Notes under the pieces: generated by a model
Databases searched by the model: none
Seen by the model: the letters and a program-made list of their open reading frames with translations, nothing else
What the model was told of the DNA's origin: nothing
Made by a program: the position numbers and the translations under genes
Assembly: GCF_004614235.1 (NCBI RefSeq)
Contig: NZ_SPVH01000007.1
Span: 310,001-374,000, forward strand
Length of the DNA stretch: 64,000 nt
DNA from: Brevundimonas intermedia
Lineage (GTDB): Bacteria; Pseudomonadota; Alphaproteobacteria; Caulobacterales; Caulobacteraceae
Reading direction: 5' to 3'
Shown: piece after piece, positions 36,956 to 46,151 of the stretch
How positions within the stretch are numbered: position 1 is the first letter of the stretch
Layout of the letters: every line of letters begins with the position of its first letter

Positions 36956-39037
36956 TCAGACGTCCAGGTCTTCTTTCACGAACTGCGCATTTTCCTGAAT
37001 GAACTGGAAGCGGGCGTCGGCGCGCTTGCCCATCAGGCGTTCGACCAGGTCCTCGATGTCGGTCTCGGCATCGGGAACGGTGATCCGCGCCAGAGTCCGC
37101 TTCTTGGGGTCCATGGTGGTCTCTTTGAGCTGCGAGGCCATCATTTCGCCCAGGCCCTTGAACCGGCCGATCTCGGTCTTCTTGCCCTTGAAGACGGTGG
37201 CCAGCAGTTCGTCGCGGTGGGCGTCGTCGCGGGCGTATTCGCTCAGGGGGCCCGCCGAGATTCGGTAGAGCGGCGGCAGGGCCATGAAGACCCGGCCCTG
37301 ACGGATGGTCTCGGGCATGACGCGATAGAAGAAGGTGATCAGCAGGGCCGCGATGTGGGCGCCGTCCACGTCGGCGTCGGTCATGATCACGATCCGCTCG
37401 TAGCGCAGGTCGTCAATGTTGAAGCGGTTGCCGGGCTGAACGCCCATGGCCAGGGCCAAGTCGGACAGTTCGATATTTTGGCGCAGCTTGTCCGCTGTGG
37501 CCGAGGCCACGTTCAAAATCTTGCCGCGCAGGGGCAGGATGGCCTGGGTGGTGCGATCGCGCGCCTGTTTGGCCGAGCCGCCGGCCGAATCGCCTTCGAC
37601 GATGAAGAGTTCGGTGCCCTGGGCCGATTGGCGGCTGCAGTCCGACAGCTTGCCCGGCAGGCGCAGCTTGCGGGTGGCGGCGGCGCGCTGGACTTCCTTG
37701 TCCTTGCGACGGCGCAGACGATCCTCGGCGCGATCCACGACGAAGCCGAGCAGGGCGTTGGCCTGTTTGGGGCTCTCGGTCAGCCAGTGGTCCAGCGGGT
37801 CGCGGAGCAGCTGCTCCACGATGCGCGTGCCCTCGGGCGAGGACAGGCGGTCCTTTGTCTGGCCCTGGAACTCGGGATTGCGGATGAAGACGCTGATCAG
37901 GGCGCCGGCGTTGGCGATGACGTCCTCGGCCGTGATGATGGCGGCGCGCTTCTCGTTCGTGAGTTCGCCGTAGGATTTCAGACCCTTGACCAGGGCGGCG
38001 CGGAAGCCGGCCTCGTGCGTGCCGCCGTCGGGGGTGGAGACGGTGTTGCAGTAGGACTGGATGAAGCCGTCGGATTCGCCGAAACCGATGGGCGACCAGG
38101 TCACGGCCCATTCGAAGGCCCCCGCCTCGCCCTGGCGCTCGGCGCGGCCGGCGAAGGTGGGGGTGACGGTGTCCAGTTCGCCGATCCGGTCGATCAAGGC
38201 GTCGGCCAAGCCGCCGGGGAAGTGCAGGCTGGCCTGGGTCGGGGTGGCGTCGGTGATGCGCTCGGGCGCGCAGGTCCACCGGATTTCCACGCCGCGGAAC
38301 AGATAGGCCTTGGAGCGGGCCATGCGGAACAGGCGGGCGGGCTTGAAGGCCGCCCCCATGCCGAAGATTTCGTCGTCGGGCTTGAAGCGGATCAGGGTGC
38401 CGCGCTTCTTGGACGGGCCGATCTGCTGGATGGGAGCCAGGACGGCGCCGCGGCTGAACGCCTGTTTCCATTCGAAGCCGTCGCGCCAGACCGTGACCTC
38501 GACACTTTCGCTGAGCGCATTGACGACCGAGACGCCGACGCCGTGCAAACCGCCTGAGGTTTCATAGGCTTTGCCGGAAAACTTGCCGCCCGAGTGTAGG
38601 ACGGTCATGACCACTTCCAGCGCCGACTTGCCGGGGTGTTTGGGGTGGGGATCGACCGGGATGCCGCGCCCGTCGTCGCGGACCGACAGATAGCCCTCGG
38701 CGTCCAGATCCACGGTGATCAGCTTGGCGTGTTTGGCCACAGCCTCGTCCATGGCGTTGTCCAGGACTTCGGCGAACAGGTGGTGCAGCGCGCGCTCGTC
38801 GGTGCCGCCGATATACATGCCGGGGCGTTTGCGGACGGGTTCCAGCCCTTCGAGCACCTCGATCGATGACGCGGAATAGGCGTTGGTGCTGCCGGCCGTA
38901 GGCGCAGCGGCTGCGGTCGGAGCTGGGGATGGCGCAGGCGCGGGCGGCGCCTCGGGCGGTTTCACCGACACAGGTTTGGGAGGCTCGGGTTTGCGAGCTT
39001 CGGGTTCGTCGTCAAAAGCGAAGAGGTCGGCGGCCAT
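36956..39037 (-). CDS. parE: DNA topoisomerase IV subunit B ParE
   Basis: ParE is the ATPase subunit that drives chromosome decatenation with ParC. GHKL motifs are EVLDNAMDEA, DDGRGIPVD and GGLHGVGVSVVNALS. The TOPRIM domain has FIVEGDSAGGSAKQ and MTDADVDGAHI. The last residues match ParE rather than GyrB, with no large insert. An unusual Ala/Pro-rich N-terminal extension (about residues 10-48) precedes the ATPase domain. Its start overlaps the 3' end of the O-antigen ligase-like gene by 26 bp. Confidence 0.96.
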   Translation of the reverse strand: MAADLFAFDDEPEARKPEPPKPVSVKPPEAPPAPAPSPAPTAAAAPTAGSTNAYSASSIEVLEGLEPVRKRPGMYIGGTDERALHHLFAEVLDNAMDEAVAKHAKLITVDLDAEGYLSVRDDGRGIPVDPHPKHPGKSALEVVMTVLHSGGKFSGKAYETSGGLHGVGVSVVNALSESVEVTVWRDGFEWKQAFSRGAVLAPIQQIGPSKKRGTLIRFKPDDEIFGMGAAFKPARLFRMARSKAYLFRGVEIRWTCAPERITDATPTQASLHFPGGLADALIDRIGELDTVTPTFAGRAERQGEAGAFEWAVTWSPIGFGESDGFIQSYCNTVSTPDGGTHEAGFRAALVKGLKSYGELTNEKRAAIITAEDVIANAGALISVFIRNPEFQGQTKDRLSSPEGTRIVEQLLRDPLDHWLTESPKQANALLGFVVDRAEDRLRRRKDKEVQRAAATRKLRLPGKLSDCSRQSAQGTELFIVEGDSAGGSAKQARDRTTQAILPLRGKILNVASATADKLRQNIELSDLALAMGVQPGNRFNIDDLRYERIVIMTDADVDGAHIAALLITFFYRVMPETIRQGRVFMALPPLYRISAGPLSEYARDDAHRDELLATVFKGKKTEIGRFKGLGEMMASQLKETTMDPKKRTLARITVPDAETDIEDLVERLMGKRADARFQFIQENAQFVKEDLDV

Positions 39038-40358
39038 TCACATAGTCTGAGGCGATTCGGGAGCGGGTCTGGTAGGCCCGTGAGGCCGGTCGAGCAAGCG
39101 GCGCGCGAACTGGGGCCGGATCGAAGGTGACGGCGCGGGCCATGATCGCCAGCATCAGGATCCACGGCAGGTTGGCGTGGGTCAGCAGGACGCTCTCTGA
39201 CAGGCTCAAGGCTGTGAAGACGGTCAGATAGGCGATGCTCCAGTAGCCTTCGCGCGCGCCCAGCCCATTCAGCCGCGCGACGATCAGGATCGCCGAGATC
39301 GCCATGACGGCGCCGACCGCCACCGCGCCGGGCCAGCCCAGCTGGACCAGCAGGTCGATCCAGCCGTTGTGCGCAGACGGTACGGGCCACTGGGTCTCGA
39401 TGCGGATTTCGCGAGCGGGAATGGAGTCCACGCCCCAGAAGGCGCTGAAGCCGTAGCCGGTCCAGGGACGCTCGGCGACCTTTCGCATCAAGGCGTCCCA
39501 GATCAGGGTGCGGCCGGTCAGGGACGGGTCCTTCCCCAGGGCTTCCAGTATGGCGGCGGAATCGGAGTTCCACAGCCAGGTGGCCGCCGCCGCCGTGATG
39601 ACGCCCAGCCAGATTCCGGCGACCGTGATCACGGCGCCGCCCTGTTTCAACGCCCACCAGCCCCCCACCATGCCCAGGCCCAGGCCCCAGCACAGAAGCG
39701 ATGTCTTGGACTGGGTGGCGAGCACCAGGAGCGTGGTGAGGCCCAGGGTCAGCAGGCAGACCCAGAAACGGTTGCTGCGTCCGGCGATATGATCTGCGGC
39801 CAGGGTCGCTGCGGCCGAAACGGCGCCGACCACCATGACCAGCCCCATCTGGTTCTTCTCGTACCAGAGACCGCGCCAAAGGCCGGCGTTGTCGAACTGG
39901 TGCACGCCCACCTTGGGATAGCCGAACACCATGAGAAGGCTGCCGACGGCCATCACCAGACCGGTGTACATCAGGACGCGCGGCAGGGTGTCGTCGCGGA
40001 AGCGGGCGCCCAGATAGATGGCGAAGGCGCTGTTGATGGCCATGGCGATCACCCGACGCTCGGTCACGCCGGGATCGATGGACCAGTACTTCGACACGAA
40101 ACACAGGGCGACCAGGCCAAACATCATCAACCAGGCCGGCCAGGCCCGAATGACCTTGTCGAAGCGAAACACGATCAGGCCGGCGATGACGGCATAGACG
40201 GGCAACCAGATGAACCGCAGGATCGGCGTCTCGACCTGGGTCGGCGCGATGACGGGGGCGATCAGGGCGCCGGTCAGCATGAAGACGACGAAACCGGCCG
40301 CCCACTGTTCCCACAGCGGCGGCGAATCATCCGGGGTCTGAACGGGCGGTTCGCGCAC
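39012..40358 (-). CDS. O-antigen ligase/polymerase-family membrane protein
   Basis: A polytopic inner-membrane protein with about ten hydrophobic helices and the Wzy_C/WaaL signature loop. In that loop, LTGRTLIWDALMRKVAERPW is followed by GYGFSAFWG and then SAHNGWIDLLVQLGW (catalytic-type His). These proteins ligate or polymerise surface glycans on undecaprenyl carriers. A GTG start gives 448 residues; the frame extends further upstream into the metC gene but without family sequence. It is 23 bp downstream of metC and overlaps parE. Confidence 0.85.
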   Translation of the reverse strand: MREPPVQTPDDSPPLWEQWAAGFVVFMLTGALIAPVIAPTQVETPILRFIWLPVYAVIAGLIVFRFDKVIRAWPAWLMMFGLVALCFVSKYWSIDPGVTERRVIAMAINSAFAIYLGARFRDDTLPRVLMYTGLVMAVGSLLMVFGYPKVGVHQFDNAGLWRGLWYEKNQMGLVMVVGAVSAAATLAADHIAGRSNRFWVCLLTLGLTTLLVLATQSKTSLLCWGLGLGMVGGWWALKQGGAVITVAGIWLGVITAAAATWLWNSDSAAILEALGKDPSLTGRTLIWDALMRKVAERPWTGYGFSAFWGVDSIPAREIRIETQWPVPSAHNGWIDLLVQLGWPGAVAVGAVMAISAILIVARLNGLGAREGYWSIAYLTVFTALSLSESVLLTHANLPWILMLAIMARAVTFDPAPVRAPLARPASRAYQTRSRIASDYVNGRRPLRF

Positions 40359-40381
40359 GGGCGCACAGTCCTTTGCGTCGC

Positions 40382-41560
40382 TTAAAGAACAGTGAGTGCG
40401 GCGGTGAAGGCGGCGAGGCCCCGTTCCAGATCGGCGATCAGGTCGGCGGGGTCTTCCAGACCGATATGGATGCGGATCAGTTCGCCCTCCAGCGCGGGCG
40501 GATGGTCGCGATAGGCCATTTGATGGGTCTCGTGGGTGATTAGGCTTTCGAACCCGCCCCAGGAATAGCCGAGACCGAACAGGCTGAGGGCGTTCAGGAA
40601 GGCCTCGCCCGCCGCCTTGTCGCCGCCCTTCATGACCACGCCCATCAGGGACGCCGCGCCGGTGAAGTCCCGCCGCCACAGGTCGTGGCCAGTCGAGCCA
40701 GGCAGGGGCGGATAGAGAACGCGGGAAACCTCGGGCCGCGCTTGCAGCCATTCCGCGACGATCAGGCCAGACCTGGCCTGTTCCGCATAGCGCAGCGGCA
40801 GGGTCCGCAAACCGCGCAGCGCCAGCCAGGCGTCGTCGGGCGAAACATGCCACCCTAGATCCTCGATGGTGTCGCCGATGGTGCGCAGGCAAGCGGGGTC
40901 ATTCGAGGCGATGCTGCCCATCAGCACATCAGAGTGTCCGCCGACGTATTTGGTGACTGCCTGGACGCTGACATCCACGTCATGGGCCAACGGGCGATAG
41001 GCAAGGCCGGCGGCCCAGGTATTGTCGACCACCGTCAGGACGCCTCGCGCACGGCAGGCCTGGGTCACGGCGGCGACATCGACCATTTCGAACGTCAATG
41101 ACGACGGCGACTCCATCAGCACCAGTCGCGTCCGGTCGCCCAAGGCGGCGACGATGGCCGACGCATCGGCGTCGGCGGGGAGGAAGCGGGTCGTGACGCC
41201 GCGCGCGGCCTGATAACGGCTGAGAAAGCGCCGCGTCGGACCATAGACGGCGTCCGTGGTGATCACCTCGTCGCCCGGTCGCAGCAGGGCCAGAAGCGGC
41301 ACGGTGACGGCCGCGAGGCCGGACGGGACCAGAAAGGCGTCCGTGGCGCCCTCCAGATCAGCCAGGGCGCGGCGAAGGTCGCGGGCGGCGCTGGTTCCGC
41401 TGAGGCCGTAGGTCGGGCCGTCCGTCTCGTCGCGCATGACGCCGGCCGTGTCGCTGAGCATGGTCGAGGCGCGCTCGATGGGCGGGTTGACGCCGCGACG
41501 ACCCTGACCCCGACGTGTGGCGGCGGCGATCAGGCGGGTGCGGTCCGAATGCGGCGACAT
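40382..41560 (-). CDS. metC: Cystathionine beta-lyase MetC
   Basis: This PLP enzyme cleaves cystathionine to homocysteine in methionine synthesis. It is a Cys/Met-metabolism fold with the PLP-binding Lys204 in SVQAVTKYVGGHSDV, a Tyr-containing TYGLSGTSAARDL segment and the VVDNTW strand. Its 392 residues fit. The substitution of the usual YSR by YGL and the N-terminus resemble alphaproteobacterial MetC. Cystathionine gamma-synthase-like specificity cannot be fully excluded. Confidence 0.9.
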   Translation of the reverse strand: MSPHSDRTRLIAAATRRGQGRRGVNPPIERASTMLSDTAGVMRDETDGPTYGLSGTSAARDLRRALADLEGATDAFLVPSGLAAVTVPLLALLRPGDEVITTDAVYGPTRRFLSRYQAARGVTTRFLPADADASAIVAALGDRTRLVLMESPSSLTFEMVDVAAVTQACRARGVLTVVDNTWAAGLAYRPLAHDVDVSVQAVTKYVGGHSDVLMGSIASNDPACLRTIGDTIEDLGWHVSPDDAWLALRGLRTLPLRYAEQARSGLIVAEWLQARPEVSRVLYPPLPGSTGHDLWRRDFTGAASLMGVVMKGGDKAAGEAFLNALSLFGLGYSWGGFESLITHETHQMAYRDHPPALEGELIRIHIGLEDPADLIADLERGLAAFTAALTVL

Positions 41561-41640
41561 GGCGTTTCCGATGGGTTGCGGATCGAGCCCTAAAGGCCTC
41601 TAAAGCCAGCGGGGCGCAAGCGGCGAGGGATTGGAACGCG

Positions 41641-42732
41641 ATGCGGTGCTGGATGATCGGAGCGATGGCGGCGGTGCTGCTGACGGCCGCGTGCGGACGG
41701 CAGGACGCCGATCCGACGCCGGAGACGACCGATGTCGCGCCGACCGCAACAACGCCCAGCGCCGTTCCCGAAAGCCCGACGCTGGCGGCGATCAAGCGAC
41801 GCGGCCGCCTGAACTGCGGCGTGCATCAGGGACTGGTTGGCTTCGCCTATACCGACAATCGGGGTCAGTGGCGCGGGTTCGACGTCGACTTCTGTCGCGC
41901 GACGGCGGCGGCGGTGCTGGGTGATGCAAACGCCGTGCGGTTCGTACCCTTGTCGGCGTCGGATCGGTTTGCGGCGCTGAACGACGGTCGGATCGACGTG
42001 CTGTGGCGCAACTCGTCTTGGACCATGAGCCGTGACGCGGGCGAGGGGTTCGTCTTCGCCGGCATCAACTATTACGACGGCCAGGGCTTCTTGGTGCGGC
42101 GATCGCTGAACCTGAACAGCGCGACTGAGCTGAATGGGGCGCGGGTCTGCGTTCAGTCCGGCTCGACCTCGCAAATCAACGCCGCCGATTATTTCCGGTC
42201 GCGTGGCATCGAATATCGGCCTGTCGTCTTCGAAACCGAAGAGGCGGCGCGCGACGCCTATGGCCGCGAGGACTGCGACGCCTTCAGCGCCGACATCTCC
42301 GCTTTAGCCGCCGCGCGGACCGTTCTGACCAACCCCAACGAACATGTGATCCTGTCGGACGTGGCGTCCAAGGAGCCGCTGGGGCCGGTCGTCAAGGCGG
42401 GCGACGAACGTTGGGCCTCGACCGTGCGCTGGACCCTGAACGCCCTGATGCTTGCCGAGGAGCTAAGGGTGACCAAAGCCAGCGTGGAGGCGCAGTCCAA
42501 GACTGCGACGGACCCGCGCGTCCGGCGTCTGCTGGGCGCCGAGGGCGAGTTCGGACCCATGCTGGGCTTGTCCAAGACCTGGGCCAGGGACGCCGTCGGG
42601 GCGGTCGGTAACTATGGCGAGATCTTCGAGCGGAATCTGGGGTCGCAATCGGCGCTCGACCTGGCGCGCGGTTTGAACGCACAATGGAACGCGCGCCCGG
42701 CCGGCTTGATCTATGGTCTGCCGATCCGATAA
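41641..42732 (+). CDS. Amino-acid ABC transporter substrate-binding lipoprotein (AapJ-like)
   Basis: This is a family 3 periplasmic solute-binding protein. An N-terminal lipoprotein-type signal ends in LLTAAC (Cys18), a slightly unusual lipobox. The binding domain starts with LAAIKRRGRLNCGVHQGLVGF and includes GFDVDFCRATAAAV and WTLNALMLAEELRVT, all close to AapJ for general L-amino acids. No permease or ATPase genes follow; a symporter gene comes next. It may be an orphan receptor. The start is chosen at the signal peptide Met. Confidence 0.87.
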   Translation: MRCWMIGAMAAVLLTAACGRQDADPTPETTDVAPTATTPSAVPESPTLAAIKRRGRLNCGVHQGLVGFAYTDNRGQWRGFDVDFCRATAAAVLGDANAVRFVPLSASDRFAALNDGRIDVLWRNSSWTMSRDAGEGFVFAGINYYDGQGFLVRRSLNLNSATELNGARVCVQSGSTSQINAADYFRSRGIEYRPVVFETEEAARDAYGREDCDAFSADISALAAARTVLTNPNEHVILSDVASKEPLGPVVKAGDERWASTVRWTLNALMLAEELRVTKASVEAQSKTATDPRVRRLLGAEGEFGPMLGLSKTWARDAVGAVGNYGEIFERNLGSQSALDLARGLNAQWNARPAGLIYGLPIR

Positions 42733-42765
42733 GCGCCGACGTTTGTATCGCTTCCTGGGGGATAG

Positions 42766-44088
42766 ATGACCGAGACGAAACGTGGCGGCCTCGCGCTGCA
42801 CTGGCTGATGCTGATCGGTTTCGCCGTGGGTCTGGGCGGCGGTCTGATCGTCAATCTGACGCTGGGCGCCGACACGGGCTGGGTCGTCTGGCTGACGGAC
42901 AACGTCACAGGGCCGCTGGGTCAGATCTTCCTGCGCCTGCTGTTCATGATGGTCATCCCCCTGCTGTTCTCGGCCCTGGTGGTGGGGGTGGCCGAGATGG
43001 GCGACCTCAGCTCGTTGGGACGCGCGGGGATCAAGACCCTGGTGCTGACCATACTGGTGTCCAGCATCGCCGTGGTGATCGGCCTGGTCATGGTCAATGT
43101 GTTCCAGCCCGGACGGGGCGTCGATCCCGTGCTGGCGCAACAGCTGCTGGAACAAGGTCGCGACGGCGCGGCCGGAATCGTGCGCGGGGCGCCCGAGACC
43201 ATCCAGCTGGGCGACTTCTTCCTTGAGCTGATCCCGTCGAACGTCTTCACGGCCGCAGCCGAGAACCAGATCCTGCCGGTGATGGTGTTCGCCCTGTTCT
43301 TCGGCATCGGCCTGGTGATGGCCAAGTCGCCCGCGACCGACCGGCTGCAGCAGGTCATCGAGGGCCTGTTCGAAGTCACGATGAAGCTGATCAACCTGTT
43401 CATCAAACTGGCCCCCATCGCCATCGCCTGCCTGATGTTCAACCTGGCGGCCCTGTTCGGATGGGACCTGCTGGTGCGGCTGGCGGCCTATGTGGGCGTC
43501 GCCGTGGGCGCCATGGCGATCCATATGTTCGTGGTCTATCCGCTGGTGATCTGGATCCTGGGCGGCCGTTCACCCATCGCCTTCTTCAAGGGCGTGCGCG
43601 AGCCGATGGTGGTGGCCTTCTCGACCGCCTCGTCCAATGCGTCGCTGCCGGTGTCGCTGAAGGCGGCCGAGGAAGAGCTGAAGCTGCCGCGCAAGATCGC
43701 GCGTTTCGTGCTGACGGTCGGCGCCACCGCCAACCAGAACGGCACGGCCCTGTTCGAGGGGGTGACGGTCCTGTTCCTGGCCCAGTTCTTCGGCGTCGAT
43801 CTGACGATCACCCAGCAGGTCATCGTCATGCTGGTCTGCATACTGGGCGGGATCGGCACGGCGGGCGTGCCGGCCGGTTCGCTGCCGGTCGTGGCGATGA
43901 TCTTGGTGATGGTGAAGGTGCCGCCCGAAGGAATCGGCCTGATCCTGGGCGTGGATCGCTTCCTGGACATGTGCCGCACGACGCTGAACGTCACCGGCGA
44001 CCTGGTGCTGGCGACCGTGGTGTCACGTGGCGAAGAGGACGACGCTGTCGAAGCCGACGATGTCGTCCCTGTCGCGCCTCCAGCCTGA
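42766..44088 (+). CDS. Dicarboxylate/glutamate:cation symporter (DAACS family)
   Basis: A secondary transporter of the GltP/DctA fold with eight membrane helices and two re-entrant loops. The serine-rich hairpin appears as [14 protein letters not shown], and the helix 7 signature as [16 protein letters not shown]. The residue pattern in helix 8 ([16 protein letters not shown]) is that of acidic amino acid or C4-dicarboxylate carriers. Its 440 residues fit. It lies just downstream of the AapJ-like protein, so both may deal with amino acids. Confidence 0.94.
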   Translation: MTETKRGGLALHWLMLIGFAVGLGGGLIVNLTLGADTGWVVWLTDNVTGPLGQIFLRLLFMMVIPLLFSALVVGVAEMGDLSSLGRAGIKTLVLTILVSSIAVVIGLVMVNVFQPGRGVDPVLAQQLLEQGRDGAAGIVRGAPETIQLGDFFLELIPSNVFTAAAENQILPVMVFALFFGIGLVMAKSPATDRLQQVIEGLFEVTMKLINLFIKLAPIAIACLMFNLAALFGWDLLVRLAAYVGVAVGAMAIHMFVVYPLVIWILGGRSPIAFFKGVREPMVVAFSTASSNASLPVSLKAAEEELKLPRKIARFVLTVGATANQNGTALFEGVTVLFLAQFFGVDLTITQQVIVMLVCILGGIGTAGVPAGSLPVVAMILVMVKVPPEGIGLILGVDRFLDMCRTTLNVTGDLVLATVVSRGEEDDAVEADDVVPVAPPA

Positions 44089-44091
44089 AGT

Positions 44092-44916
44092 TCAGCCGGT
44101 CTCGACCGGGGTGTCCGACCGGGCGCCCCATTCGGACCAGGAGCCATCGTAGAGGTGTGACGAGCGACCAAGCTCGGCCAGGCCCAGGGTCAGGATGGCG
44201 GCGGTGACGCCGGAGCCGCAGGTGGTGACCATGGGCCGGTCTATATTGACGCCGGCATCGACGAAGGCCTGCTCCAGCGCCGAACCTCGCTTCATCGTGC
44301 CGTCCTCGTTCAGCAGCCGGCCGTAGGGCAGGTTGAGCGCGCCCGGCATATGACCGCTGCGCACGCCGGGGCGGGGTTCGGCAACCTGACCGCTGAACCG
44401 AGGAGCGCCACGCGCATCGACGACCTGAACGCCTTTGGCAAACGCGTCGCGGACGTCATCGAGCGAGGCGACAGACTCGCCGGAATCTGCGGCTTCGAAG
44501 TGGGTCGCAACGGCTTCCGACTCGCCACTCTGCACAGGGCGGCCCTGCGCCAGCCAACGCGGGAGGCCGCCATCCAGCACCTGAAAGTGCTTGGCGCCCA
44601 TGGTCTTCAGCATCCACCACACGCGGGCCGCCGAGAACAGGCCGGCCGTGTCATAAACGACGATCCGGTGGTCGTTCCCGAGGCCGAGGGCGCCGACGGA
44701 TGCCGCGAACGATTGCGGCGACGGCATCATGTGGGGCAGGGGGCTGTTGCGGTCCGACACGGCGTCCAGATCGAAGAAGACGGCGCCGGGGATATGGGCC
44801 TGTTCGAAATCAGAGCGGGCGTCACGGCCGTCCAGATGCCAGCTGCCGTCCACGATGCGCAGACCGGGTTCGCCGAGGCGGGCGGCGAGGTTTTCGGTGG
44901 AGATCAGAAAGCTCAT
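44092..44916 (-). CDS. sseA: 3-mercaptopyruvate sulfurtransferase SseA
   Basis: A tandem rhodanese protein that moves sulfur from 3-mercaptopyruvate to thiol acceptors. The first rhodanese domain (about residues 1-140) is inactive-type. The second holds the catalytic loop TTCGSGVTA, whose CG[S/T]GVTA form marks mercaptopyruvate rather than thiosulfate specificity. The start [11 protein letters not shown] overlaps the stop of the cfa gene and gives 274 residues. The rest of the long open frame upstream is shadow sequence. Confidence 0.93.
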   Translation of the reverse strand: MSFLISTENLAARLGEPGLRIVDGSWHLDGRDARSDFEQAHIPGAVFFDLDAVSDRNSPLPHMMPSPQSFAASVGALGLGNDHRIVVYDTAGLFSAARVWWMLKTMGAKHFQVLDGGLPRWLAQGRPVQSGESEAVATHFEAADSGESVASLDDVRDAFAKGVQVVDARGAPRFSGQVAEPRPGVRSGHMPGALNLPYGRLLNEDGTMKRGSALEQAFVDAGVNIDRPMVTTCGSGVTAAILTLGLAELGRSSHLYDGSWSEWGARSDTPVETG

Positions 44917-46133
44917 GGTCGGGACAGGGCCAGTTGCATGACGTCGGTGCGGCCGGAGCGGAAGCCGGCCTCGCAATAGGCGAGATAGAAGCGCCAAAGG
45001 CGGCGGAAACGCTCGTCGAAACCGGGAATCCTGCTGATCTCGGACCAACTCGCCTGGAAGCGCTCGTCCCACCTTTTCAGGGTGGAGGCGTAGTCGAGGC
45101 CGAACCGCTCGACGGCCTGCCATGACAGGCCGGCCGTCGAGGTGACGGGCGCCAATCGCTCCTCTGACGGCAGCATGCCGCCGGGGAAGACGTACTTCTG
45201 AATGAAGTCGGTGCGGGCGTTGTACTCTTCGAACAGGGCGTCCTGGATGGTGATGATCTGCAGCCCCGCGACGCCGCCCGGCTTGAGGACATCGTGGACC
45301 TTGTCGAAATAGGCGGGCCAGTATTCCTTGCCGACCGCCTCGAACATTTCGATGGAGGCGACGCGGTCGAACTGACCCTGGACGTCGCGATAGTCGATCA
45401 GTTCGATCCTGGCTTTTTCGGTCAGCCCCGCATTGAACAGCCTTTGCTGCGCGAAGTCGTGCTGCTCCTTGGAGATGGTGATGCCGGTGACGTTCGCGCC
45501 GATCTCACGCGCCGCGAACTCAGCGAAACCGCCCCAGCCGCAGCCGATTTCCAGGACCGACATGCCGGGTTTAATGTCCATCATACGGGCCAGGCTGGCG
45601 TATTTCTCGCGCTGGCCTGCTTCCAGCGTCTCGTCCTCGCGACTGAAACGCGCCGACGAATAGGTCATCGAGGTGTCCAGCCAGTTCAGATAGAAGGCGT
45701 TGCCCAGGTCATAGTGGGCGTGGATGTTCTTCCTGGAGCCCGTCCGGCTGTTGCGGTTGCTGCGATGCGCCAGCCAGTTGACGGCCATCATCAGCCAGTT
45801 GCCGTCGAACAGGCGTCGGATATGGTCGTAGTTGTCGACCAGGGTTTCCAGCAGGGCGGCCAGATGCGGGCTGTCCCATTCGCCGGCCATGTAGCCCTCG
45901 GCGAACCCGATGTCGCCGGCGGCCAGGACACGGCGCGCGAAGCCGTAGTCCTTGACGTGCATCACGCCACTGGGGCCGGGCTGTTCGCCTTCCAGCACAT
46001 GCGCTTCGCCATTCGGTAGATGCACCGTCAGACGTCCGTAGGTCCAGTTGGAGGCGAGCAGGCGCAGCAGCATCGCAAAGACGCGGGGCGTCCGGGCGGA
46101 GGCGGCGGCCAGGTCGGTCGTGGCGAGACTCAT
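44913..46133 (-). CDS. cfa: Cyclopropane-fatty-acyl-phospholipid synthase
   Basis: Cfa methylates double bonds of membrane phospholipid acyl chains with S-adenosylmethionine, often in stationary phase or acid stress. The N-terminal lipid-binding part precedes a methyltransferase domain with the SAM motif VLEIGCGWGGFAEFAA. It also has GKEYWPAYFDKVHDVLKPGG and the C-terminal YxxYCEAGFRSG. Length is 406 residues. Its stop overlaps sseA; the photolyase gene is 18 bp upstream, so phr-cfa-sseA may be one unit. Confidence 0.95.
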   Translation of the reverse strand: MSLATTDLAAASARTPRVFAMLLRLLASNWTYGRLTVHLPNGEAHVLEGEQPGPSGVMHVKDYGFARRVLAAGDIGFAEGYMAGEWDSPHLAALLETLVDNYDHIRRLFDGNWLMMAVNWLAHRSNRNSRTGSRKNIHAHYDLGNAFYLNWLDTSMTYSSARFSREDETLEAGQREKYASLARMMDIKPGMSVLEIGCGWGGFAEFAAREIGANVTGITISKEQHDFAQQRLFNAGLTEKARIELIDYRDVQGQFDRVASIEMFEAVGKEYWPAYFDKVHDVLKPGGVAGLQIITIQDALFEEYNARTDFIQKYVFPGGMLPSEERLAPVTSTAGLSWQAVERFGLDYASTLKRWDERFQASWSEISRIPGFDERFRRLWRFYLAYCEAGFRSGRTDVMQLALSRP

Positions 46134-46151
46134 GATGAACCTTTCTGCGCG

